Assembly: GCF_900497805.2 (NCBI RefSeq)
Contig: NW_020954548.1
Span: 8,684,101 to 8,748,100, forward strand
Length of the DNA stretch: 64,000 bases
Reading direction: 5' to 3'
DNA from: Vombatus ursinus
Taxonomy: Eukaryota; Chordata; Mammalia; Diprotodontia; Vombatidae
A program made the translations under genes and the position numbers. Of the stretch, positions 31,285 through 40,100 are shown one piece after another; positions within the stretch are counted from its first letter, which is position 1; each line of letters starts with the position of its first letter. Under the pieces are notes generated by a model. That model did no database searches. It was not told where the DNA came from and saw only the letters and a program-made list of their open reading frames with translations.

Positions 31285-32480
31285 AAAAAACAATGCTTTA
31301 TTTACAGACTAAAGAAAAAAAATAAATAAGAGCTTCAATCTTAGTTTCTGGCCTCATTCCAAGCTTCAAACAAAAAGATTTAGTAATCCTTCATTTGCAA
31401 TACAAAAACATACAAAAATAAAATCACCTGTCATAAACCAAGTCTAACCTTTCATTGAATGTATAATTTCACTCAAAGCAATACTTCATTTTTGAACTTG
31501 GCCTAGTAGATACAAGAAATGTATTAATGATACAGACTTTATGTACAAGATAATTTGGGAAAATGCAACTCTTTAGGATTAGTTTAAATAATATTTAGCA
31601 AGAATAATCAAAATTCGTAAACAGGTCCAAGAAAGGAGGTCTTTACAATTTTAGTCCATGCAATATCATTCCCCCCCCCCCACCTCCACCATGTACCCAC
31701 ATTAATATGATTTCAGTTTCAGAAAGGTTTTGACTTTCCTGCTATTATCCTGGTCTTGCTTTAGCACATACTTTATATTAGAATGCGTTCCAGGAAGCAT
31801 ATGGCAATAGAACTAGGTCAACCATTAACCAAATAACAGGAAGCTGCTCTGCAGAGCACACCCTTCAAAAGCTTGCTTAATGAGCTGGCTCTTCAGAATG
31901 TGTCCTTCACTAAGGTCGAAACTAACAGTGTCCATGGGTTTCTTTAATTCTGCAAGGTCATTTTAGCTTTCGAAGGCTTCAGGAGATATTGGGGCTTTCG
32001 ATGGTCAGATTCATTCCACTGGGTCACTCAAGGATGAAGGTCAAAATGTGATGAAACCTTTTGATGGGATGAGTCTGATGAACCCAACAGGGGTTTTGTT
32101 TGATATGATTACTCTGGGGAAAGGTCCAGAGGCTTCAGTCTTTCAGTCTCCTCAATTTTGTGGGAGAGAAGCTGTGTTCACTCTCTTCTCCATGCCAACC
32201 TTATCATCTCTTCTTTGAAAATTCCATACCACCAATTTCCACCATGAAAAATATGAAATAGTTCACGTTCTGTTGGTTCATCAAAATGTAGTCCTGGGAA
32301 ATATCCATCTTGCTTTGTTATCTTATTAAGATGTAGATTTCATTCCAAACTAACAGCCATAGAATCTCTGATTACGGATTTGTTAGCCTCAATTTGAGTT
32401 TTCTCCCTCAGGGTTTCAAATTCAACTCTACACAGTTTGACTTTTCATTCAGTAAGTGAACTGCCTTCCTAAAACAATTT
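31285..32480 (-). pseudogene. Possible 3' UTR/terminal exon or decayed gene copy (minus)
   Basis: Read on the minus strand, 32480-32350 gives a continuous, protein-like stretch with a core FETLREKTQIEANKSVIRDS. Further short open pieces follow in shifting frames ('ELFHIFHGGNWWYGIFKEEM', and 'MDTVSFDLSEGHILKSQL' near 31930-31880), then about 550 bp of AT-rich noncoding sequence. This ends in AATAAA (31297-31302), with T- and G/T-rich DNA downstream. That layout (coding remnant, UTR, poly(A) signal, GU-rich element) fits either the last exon of a real gene or an old copy of one. There is no poly(A) tract at the end, which weakens the retrocopy reading. The frame changes weaken the intact-exon reading. 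I do not recognise the protein. Confidence 0.3.
31297..31302 (-). terminator. Candidate polyadenylation signal AATAAA
   Basis: The minus strand reads 'TCTGTAAATAAAGCATTG' followed by T7, GGG, T5, G6 and T7 within 35 bases. Canonical mammalian poly(A) sites have such a U/GU-rich downstream element. AATAAA is common by chance in AT-rich DNA, so the downstream element is the main support. Confidence 0.3.
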
Positions 32481-32954
32481 TCATTCAAGGACAAAGAAAT
32501 ATAGGAAATAGAAGGAGAAATCATGGAGCAACCAATATTATCCTTAGCATCTTTGACCTTAGATGTAATCTAAAAATCCCTACTTGGAAAAAGTTGTTTA
32601 TTAAGGTGGGGTGGATTGGGCAGTCGTCCATTATTATGAGTTGCTATTACACATCTTAACTCTGAACTTCTAATACTTTTTCAATTCAACTGTAACATTT
32701 AGAATAGCAATCATTATCTAAAAGTAATAAAGAGATACTGTTTTATCAGACAATTACTGATATGATTGCAAGACTTAAGAAATAAACATTCAGGAGTAAT
32801 GTGAAACCTAGATAGCTTAGTTCTGATTAATACCACACGTTATAGTAATTGCATTCAGCTTGAGAGTAACCTGGGAACAATCTCTTGGTCCCATCTTCAG
32901 AATTAAGGCTATCTGCCTAAATTTTAACTTGCCAACATCTTATTCCCCTCAATA
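32481..32954. other. Unique AT-rich sequence
   Basis: There is no repeat. A 67-codon plus-strand frame (32456-32659) shows no recognisable domain. Confidence 0.3.
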
Positions 32955-33030
32955 ACTTGGTACTCAATAAGTATTTACTAAGCGTCAATGCAATGCAAGC
33001 ACGGAACTAGGTAGGAGTAGGTAGAGAAGA
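32955..33030 (-). mobile_element. LINE-2 3' end, degraded
   Basis: 'ttggtactcaataagtattt', 'actaagcgtcaatgcaatgc' and 'aagcacggaactaggtagga' resemble the reversed L2 terminus. Confidence 0.55.
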
Positions 33031-33290
33031 AGCTTCAGATCATTTATGAAATCTTAATTATAACCTTTATGGGTTGCCATGACCAAAAAAAGAAAACAAG
33101 CCAGAAGAAAAGAAAAGAAAGGAAGAGAAAAAGGAAAGAAAATCATCCTTGGGTAAGCAACTCTCTGGAGATGAGCCTCACTACTTGGGGAAGCTGCTTC
33201 ATGCATGACAGACACACAAGCATCACAGCAGGATGTTAGATAGTGGCTGTGATTTGCAATAGGTGGAGGCAAAGAATACTCAACACAGAT

Positions 33291-33609
33291 GAAATCATGG
33301 ACCCATCAAAGCTTAATTAAAAGTTATTTTGCTGCTAAACTGCCAAACGTCACAAAAAAGGAATTTTTTTTTGACACGTTCAGATGATTTTACAAGCAAT
33401 ACATGGAAATGAGGCCAAAGCAAAAATATGGGAACAGACGAGGACCTTCATGACAAATCCAATGGAAGATGTGAAATTGTCGATGCTGAGGTCCACGTAT
33501 TCCTACACGACAGAATCTGGGGAAGAGCTTCACATAAATAAGTAACATTCTGGCTTCTTAAAGTCAAAAACAAATAAAAGCCACAGCTTTACCTGTGAAA
33601 AGGCCGAGT
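33291..33609 (+). pseudogene. Possible old gene copy, left part (split by L1)
   Basis: 33424-33540 reads on the plus strand as IWEQTRTFMTNPMEDV and then KLSMLRSTYSYTTESGEELH before a stop. Sequence right of the L1 (37304 onward) also has short protein-like pieces ('WINTITTDTKLKKRNVYPP') and reaches an A-rich tract at 37967-38012 that could be a poly(A) tail. This is suggestive of a processed gene copy that later received the L1, but the frames are short and I cannot name a parent. Confidence 0.2.
33597..33609 (+). repeat. Target-site duplication, left copy (L1-derived element)
   Basis: 'gaaaaggccgagt' is identical to 37304-37316. A perfect 13-bp duplication at both ends of a 3.7-kb element shows it inserted by target-primed reverse transcription. 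Confidence 0.95.
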
Positions 33610-34631
33610 TTAGGGGAGGCAGAGCCAAAATAGTAGAGTAAAGGCAGGGATTCGCCTGAGCTCCCCCCAAACTTCTCCAAATACCTTTAAATATTGAAAT
33701 TCTAGAGCGGCAGAACCCACAAAAAGACAGTGGAACAATTTTCCAGCCCAAGACAACTTGGAAGGTCAGCAAGAATGGTCTGTTGCACCAGGGTGAGAGA
33801 GGAGCACAGTCCAACACAGTCCATGCCGGCGCAGACCAGGCCAACAAACCAGGAGCAGGCCTTGGGAGCTACTTAATCAGTCGCAGCGGCGGCGGTTTCC
33901 AGATCTCTCAGCCTACAGATGGTAAGGGGATCGGACAACAGGTCAGAAGGAGATTTATAGGGTTCTCTTTGCTGGCAGAAGGGGCAGGACTCTAATGCAT
34001 TGCTTATATTTGGATCTGGGTGGCAGTCCAACATCTCAGGCCCAGTGCAAGGAGGAGCACTACCACAGCACAGGTTGCAGCTGCAGGCGAGCAGGTTCCC
34101 TAGCCACAGTTCCAGGGTTGAAAAGAGTGCTTGTGGTCACTCACAAACCAGTGCTCAGTAGAGGAGAGTACTACTAACCACATCTCTCCCTAGATCATAT
34201 CACCTTGAAAGAGTCAAACACTTGCAGGTCCCTAGAATTATCTTTGAAAACGGCTGCACAAAAAACCTGGAGTTTGGTACAGTGCCCCCTGCACTTGGGA
34301 AGCAGAGCCCTACTTTAGCATAGAGTTTAAGGTCAAGAAACAGGCTGGAAAATGAGCAAACAACTGAAAAAAATTCTGATCACAGAAAGTTATTATGGTG
34401 ACAAGGAAAATCAAAACACACGCTCAGAAGAAGACAACAAAATCACAAAATTCCTGCATCCAAAACCTTAAAGAAAAATATGAATTGGTTTCAGGCCATG
34501 GAAGAGCTCAAAAAGGATTTTAAAAATCAAGTAGGAGAGGTAGAGGAAAAATTGGGAAGAGAAATGAGAGTGACACAAGAAAATTAAGAAAAAAAAGTCA
34601 ACAGCAGAGTAAAGGAGGCACAAAAAATAGT

Positions 34632-34883
34632 GAAGACAGTAACACTTTGAAAAACAGAATCAGGGCAAATGTTAAAGAGGCAAAAAAATCCAATGAAGAG
34701 AAGAATGCCTTGAAAAGCAGAATTGGCCAAATGGAAAAGGAGGCACAAACATTCACTGAAGAGAAGAACTCTTTAAAAAGTAGAATTGGCCAAATGGAAA
34801 AGAGGGTACAAAAGCTCACTGAAGAAAATAAATCCTCAAATGTTAGAATTGGGCAAATAGAAGCTAATGACTTGATGAGACAT
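34632..34883 (+). repeat. Four 63-bp tandem units in L1 ORF1 coiled coil
   Basis: The units 34632-34694, 34695-34757, 34758-34820 and 34821-34883 each begin 'gaaga'. Their translated cores are 'LKNRIRANVKEAKKSN', 'LKSRIGQMEKEAQTFT', 'LKSRIGQMEKRVQKLT' and 'SNVRIGQIEANDLMRH'. Each unit is 21 residues, exactly three heptads, so duplication keeps the coiled-coil register. A weaker fifth unit may precede them (34569-34631). Confidence 0.9.
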
Positions 34884-34897
34884 CAAGAAACAATCAA

Positions 34898-35035
34898 GTG
34901 GCAGTGGATAGAGCACCAGCCCTGAAAGTCAGGAGGACCTGAGTTCAAATCTGGCCTCAGACCAAACACTTGACATACTTACTAGCTGTGTGACCCTGGG
35001 CAAGTCACTTAACCCCAATTGCCTAAGGAAAAAAA
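34898..35035 (+). mobile_element. Short A-tailed SINE (WSINE1/WALLSI-like) inside L1 ORF1
   Basis: 'gtggcagtggatagagcacc', 'gtcaggaggacctgagttca', 'actagctgtgtgaccctggg', 'caagtcacttaaccccaatt', then an A tail. The exact 13-bp duplication 'aagaaacaatcaa' lies at 34885-34897 and 35036-35048. It is younger than the L1-derived element and belongs to the same short type as 10160-10302. Confidence 0.93.
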
Positions 35036-36249
35036 AAGAAACAATCAAACAAAATCAAAAGAATGAAAAAATAGAAGAAAATGTGAATATCTCATTAGAA
35101 AAATAACTGACCTGGAAAATAGATCCAGGGGAGATAATTTAAGAATTATTGGACTACCTGAAAGTCATGATCAAAAAAAGAGCCTCGACATCATCTTTCA
35201 AGAAATTATCAAGGAAAATTGCTCTGATATTAGAACTAGAGGGTAAAATTAAAGAATCCACCAATCACCTACTGAAAGAGAACCTAAAATGAAAACTCCC
35301 AGGAATATTATAGCCAAAATGCAGACCTCCTAGATCAAGGAAAAAATACGGCAAGCAGCCAAAAAGAAACAATTCAAATAGGGTGGAGCCAGAGTCAGGA
35401 TAACACAAGATTTAGCAGCTTCTACATTAAAGGATTGGAGGGCTTGGAATATGATATTCCAGAGGGAAAATGAGCTAGAATTACAACCAAGAATCACCTA
35501 CCCAGCAAAACTGAGTATAATCCTCAGGGGAAAAATGGATAGTCAATGAAATGAAAGACTTTCAAACATTCCTGATAAAAAGACCAGAGCTGAATGTAAA
35601 ATCTGACTTTTAAATACAAGAATCAAGAGAAGCATAAAAAGGTAAACAGGAAAGAGAATTCATAAGGGTTTCAATAAGGTTAAACTGTTTATATTCCTAC
35701 ATGGAAAAATGATATTTATAATTCCCAAAAACTTTCTCATTAAGTCATTTAGAAGGACTATACATAGAAAGCAGAAGTATGAGTTGAATGTGATGGTATG
35801 ATTATCTAAAAAAATAAAATTAAGGGATGAAAATGAAGAATGCATTGGGAGAAGGGGAAAGGAAGAGGTAGAATGAGATAAATTACCTGACATAGAAGAG
35901 GGCTGAAAGAGATTTTAAAGTGGAGGGAGAAATGAAGGAAGCAGAGAAGGGAGCACATGAACCTTACTGTCATTGGAAATGGCTCAAAGAGGGAATAATA
36001 TACACACTCAGATGGGTATAGAAATATATCTTACCATACAGAAAAGTAGGAAGGGAAAGGCATAAAAGAAGGGAAGCGGGGAGCTGACAGAAGGGAGGAC
36101 AGTTTGGGAGAGGTAAAAGTCAGAAGCAAATCACTTTTGAGAATGGATAGGGTAAAAAAAGATAAAGAGTAGGATAAATAGGGGGAAATAGGATGAAGGG
36201 AAATACATAGTTGTTAATAATTACTGTGAAAAAAATTTACAGTGAGTTT

Positions 36250-36960
36250 CTCTGATAAAGACTTTGTTTCTCAAACATATAGAAAACTGAGTCAAATTCA
36301 CAAAAATAAGAGCCATTCCTCAATTGATAAATGGTCAAAGGATATGAACAGGCAGTTTTCAGACAAAGTAATCAAAACTATCTATAGTCATATGAAAAAA
36401 ATGCTCTAAGTCACTATTGATGACAGAAATGCAAATTAAAACAATGCTGAGCTACTACATCACACCTGAGAGATTGGCTAATATGACAGAAAAGGAAAAT
36501 GACAAAGGTTAGAGGGGATGTGGGAAAATTAAAACACTAATGTACTATCAGTGAAGTTGTATACTGATTTAACTATTCTGGAGAACAATTGTAACTGTGC
36601 CCAAAGGGCTAAAATCATGCACACCTTTTGACCAAAAAATACCACTACTAGGTCTGTATCCTAAAGAGATAAAAAACAAAAAGGAAAAGGATCTATATGT
36701 ACAAAAATATTTACGGCAGCTCTTTTAATGGGGGCGAAGAATTGGAAACTGAGACGTCCATCACTTAGGGAATGGCTGAACAAATTGCGGTATACCATTG
36801 TGATGGAATACTATTGTGTTTTAAGAAATGATAAGCAGGATGCTCTCAGAAAAACATGGGAAGACTCACAGGAACTGATGCAAAGTGAAATGAGAAGAAC
36901 CAGGAGAACATTGTACACAGTAACAGCAATATTGTTTAATGATCTACTATGGATAATTTA
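36250..36960 (+). pseudogene. L1 ORF2 C-terminal remnant
   Basis: Translated pieces give 'YSHMKKCSKSL', 'TEMQIKTMLSYYITPERLAN', 'CGKI', 'PFDQKIPLLGLYPKEIKN' and, in another frame, 'IVMEYYCVLRNDKQDALRKT'. They match the L1 ORF2 C-terminus (HMKKCS.SL..REMQIKT, IPFDPAIPLLGIYPKE, TMEYY.AI+ND). The endonuclease and polymerase domains that should precede it are missing. Several stops and frame changes are present. Confidence 0.85.
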
Positions 36961-37284
36961 GCTATTCTCAGCAATGCAATAATCTAAAACAATTCTGTAG
37001 GACTTACGATGAAAGGTGTTATCCATCTCCAAAGAAAGAACTGATAGAGCCTGAATGCAGATCAAAGATACTTTTTCTTTACTTTCTTCATTTTTCTTGG
37101 AGTTTTTTGTCTGTGTTTTCTTTCACAGAATGACTTACGTGGAAATGTATTTGGTATGCTACACATGTATAACCTATATCAAGTTATTTGTCTTCTCAAA
37201 GAGAGGGGTGGGAAGTGAGGGAGAGAATCTGGAACTCAAAAATTGAAAAAAAATGTTAAAATTGTTCTTACATGTTATTGTAAA

Positions 37285-37316
37285 AAATTAAATAAATAAA
37301 TAAGAAAAGGCCGAGT
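37285..37316 (+). repeat. (AAAT)n tail and right target-site duplication
   Basis: 'aaattaaataaataaataa' ends the L1-derived element at 37303. 'gaaaaggccgagt' (37304-37316) is the right duplication. Confidence 0.93.
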
Positions 37317-38015
37317 GGATCAACACCATCACCACAGACACAAAATTGAAAAAAAGAAATGTCTACCCACCTACCAGGAGTCCACAAGAAAGTGAAACAT
37401 GGTTATGAGTCATAATCCAGGATTGACCACAGGATTTCTTAACAAACTTTGCACACAGTCGGCGATTAATCAATGAGCAAGAAAACAATGTAAAAGCTCA
37501 CCATCAAGGACTTCACTGACCAATTGTTGTTGCTGGATAGAGAAGAAGGAGATCTTTGAGGTGGCCTTCACCTCAGACTCAAGGGCTCCTCTCAGGATTA
37601 TTTCATGCTGCACCCACCATAATCTCCAGGACCTTTGAAAGCCTGACTGGAATGTGACTCACAGTACCCACAAGCTACAGACTGAACAAGGTCAGTCCGG
37701 TTCCTAAGATATGAAGAGCTATGAATTCAACTCCTCTTTCTGCCAACCTTCTTCATCCTTAGTCATCTACAAATGCATGCCAAAGCCTGTCTATAATGAT
37801 GCAGGAGACAGTCACCATGGGTGATACATCCCTCCAGATTGCTTCAAAATGAAAGTTTATTGCTGAGACAGTCTGGCTTGGTGAAAACCTGCCAACATTT
37901 GCTAAGAATCAAAATTTCTTAAAGGAATTATTTGGACCAACTAAATTCAGAGTGAAACACAGAGGTGTTTGTAAAAAAAAAAAAAGAAAGAAAGAAAAGA
38001 AAAAGAAAAAGAAGC
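37317..38015 (+). pseudogene. Possible old gene copy, right part, ending in an A-rich tract
   Basis: This continues the sequence interrupted by the L1. It contains short protein-like pieces on the plus strand and ends in an A-rich run with G interruptions (37967-38012), as in a decayed poly(A) tail. No AATAAA is seen just upstream. The parent is unknown and the call is weak. Confidence 0.2.
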
Positions 38016-38059
38016 AATTCAATGATGGATTCCTCTTTGGAGAACTTTCTCCACAGAGA

Positions 38060-38252
38060 TTTATGGTACCACGAAAAGAACCCTGACTCTGGAATTGGAG
38101 AACCTAACTTCAAATCTCTTTTCTGCAAGTACTGGGCAAGTCACTTAAACTCCTTGGGCCTCAGTTTCTTCATCTAAAAATGAAGACATTACAAAAGATG
38201 GATCCTTAAGGATTCCTTCCAGCTCCAGGACTACGATACTATGAAACCCTGA
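38060..38252 (+). mobile_element. CORE-SINE
   Basis: 'gaaccctgactctggaattg', 'gggcaagtcacttaaactcc', 'cagtttcttcatctaaaaat' and the end 'aaggattccttccagctcca'. Confidence 0.8.
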
Positions 38253-38345
38253 GAGTAAGCCTCAGTTTCCACATCTGTAAAATGAAAGAGTCAAACAAGA
38301 TGGCCCTTGATCTCCCACCCAGGTCTCGACCTGTGGCTTTATGAG
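38253..38345 (+). mobile_element. CORE-SINE 3' half, adjacent copy
   Basis: 'gtaagcctcagtttccacat', 'ctgtaaaatgaaagagtc' and 'gatggcccttgatctccca' repeat the 3' half of the preceding SINE. Confidence 0.7.
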
Positions 38346-39239
38346 GCAGGTATCATTACTAGGATCCAAGGTCCCCAAACTGATACCAAGCTCCAGTAAC
38401 AGCACCTATTGGCAAGTTCTTTTGAATTCTAAAAGAAGTCAACCGCTATTTTTCTTTATTATAAAGTGTTGACTACAAAAACCTTTGAACTGAACACCAT
38501 ATTAAATTATGAAAAGCTCATCTTTGGCCTAAAGGCCAAAGAAGATCTTACATTCACAGCAACTCTCTCAATGCTGACAGCTCCATAAAACCTCCAGCAG
38601 AAAAGCAGGATTATTGAAGCATGGAATTATTTAACATAAACAAAGACAAAGTCCACAGTGAGATTAGATGATGTGACTAATTTTCCATGATTGTCCTATG
38701 CTTGGTGGAGTTGAACCACAATTTCATTCAACCTTGTTGTGAACCTGAATCCTAGACTTTGGAGGATTTCACTTTGAAATCTCTGGGGGGGGGGGGGGGG
38801 GTAGAGTGAATAGCCCTAGCACTAATGTCCACTCTTCCTTTATCATTAATGTTTCTAAGAAAACCTACTTCCCAATGGCCTGTATTTGGGGAGCCCTGGA
38901 AGCGAATCTTCTATCCGGCATTGTTGCAACCCAATAACATCTAAGGCAAGAATCCATTCAAGGAAAGCTATAAAACACTCTGGTGGCAGTTTTACTGAGA
39001 AGGCAGTAGAAACTGACTAGGCCCTGGTGGTCAAAAGTAACTCAGCCAGGCCTGTCACTGTCTAAGTTCTAGAATCCTCCATGCCGTGATCTGGTCTCAA
39101 GTTTTTAGAAACAAGCCAGATTTCCGTATTCATGAGGGTCACTCCATGACCTGAATAGAAACTGAGATTTTTTTTTTAAACCAACAACAAACAAACATTT
39201 GTAAGGTCAACTGAGTGACGGGTCTTTGTGAAGAAGTTT
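38346..39239. other. Unique sequence with a G17 tract
   Basis: 38785-38801 is 17 consecutive G. 38600-38760 is AT-rich and repeat-free ('aattatttaacataaacaaa'). No exon is recognised. Confidence 0.35.
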
Positions 39240-40100
39240 TTCCCTTTGCTCACTGCAGTGTTAGGATTTGAGTTCAGACTGGTAGCAGCAGCCTCCAGGT
39301 TTAAAAAAGGAAAATAACCTCCCCTCTCCCACACCCCCCAATTTTTAAGCCTTTTTTCCCCCTCTTTCCAGGAGAACTAGACAATCATGATAGCTCTCTA
39401 TAGTTACGTAGCAATTACATAATTACTAAGTCTATGCAGTATCGCTCCAACTCTTCTGAAGCTCTCTCCACACTACAGCTGCAGCACAAGGCGCTCCAAT
39501 GATTGCAGCCTTTGCAGGCATGGTCCCTGCCCCGAGCACAAAGGAAAGCACAATGGAAGCCCATCTGAAGCCAGGGAGATGCTCCTGCCTGAAAACTTTC
39601 ACATCTCCCCATTTATGGAGCACACTTCCCACCCATTGTTGACATGGGTAAAACCCAGCTTTCCTGTTGGTGCAGACAGCTTCCAAAGGGGAGAAAGTCA
39701 GCTCAAGCTCAATTCAAATCCCGTTGTTGACAATTCACAAGGCAATCATTTAGCACATAATATGAAAGCTACATCAAAGGACAAGATGCAAGGGAGGTTG
39801 GGGGGGGGAGGTGGAGAAATCTATCTGAGCTTCCTTGCACTGGCATGAAATGGCTGCTTTCCTTCTGGCTGCCAGCTCCAATGCTTCATGTTGACATTAC
39901 ACATCCTGTGCTGTAGATCCACCCCCATGCTGCTGCTTGCCCAACTGAATTATCTCCTGCGTCACAGCAGTGGTAACAGAACTGCTGGCTCTGCAGATCT
40001 GAGAGCACCATTTCCATGCTTAATACATTCTGCAACTGGACACATTACCAGATAGTCTGGGTTGGTTTGGGGCACTCTCAGCAGCGATACATTATTCGGC
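39240..40100. promoter_or_regulatory. Candidate conserved noncoding block
   Basis: 860 bp without any interspersed repeat. 39397-39428 holds dense homeodomain-type words ('tagttacgtagcaattacat', 'ataattacta'). Balanced composition around 39430-39640 and many CAGCTG, CTGCAG and TGACA words follow. Overlapping frames on both strands are short. The enhancer idea is inference from motif density and repeat absence. Confidence 0.3.

Larger units (their letters stand above)
34352..35625 (+). pseudogene. L1 ORF1 remnant (RNA-binding coiled-coil protein)
   Basis: ORF1p is the L1 RNA chaperone: a trimeric coiled coil, an RRM domain and a C-terminal domain. The N-terminus reads MSKQLKKILITESYYGDK, followed by 'NWFQAMEELKKDFKNQ' and a Lys/Glu-rich coiled coil built from 21-residue repeats (34632-34883). 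After the SINE insertion come 'EENVNISLEK', 'RIIGLPES'-like RRM-region words and the conserved C-terminal 'QPRITYPAKLSI' (35482-35520). The element carries several internal stops and frame changes. The coiled coil appears lengthened relative to typical ORF1. Confidence 0.82.
33610..37303 (+). mobile_element. Full-length half-L1-like (HAL1-like) LINE
   Basis: The 3694-bp element is bounded by a perfect 13-bp duplication. Its parts are: a 5' UTR from 33610 ('ggggaggcagagccaaaata', like L1 promoters), ORF1 from the ATG at 34352, an unusual 600-bp purine-rich spacer (35630-36240), the C-terminal part of L1 ORF2 (36250-36960), a 3' UTR and an (AAAT)n tail. Endonuclease and reverse transcriptase are absent. 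Because the ends and duplication are intact, the short form may itself have been mobilised by another L1 (as known for HAL1 elements) and need not have been deleted in place. Frames are broken by several stops and shifts, so it is dead. A SINE sits inside ORF1. Confidence 0.88.

Noticed and set aside
34632-34883. Regularly spaced repeats that might suggest a CRISPR-like or satellite array
   Set aside because: The units are contiguous 63-mers without spacers, in frame with L1 ORF1. The genome is mammalian.
38785-38801. G17 homopolymer as a functional G-quadruplex
   Set aside because: It is an isolated homopolymer in ordinary sequence. It is more likely simple slippage, and its length is uncertain in assembly.
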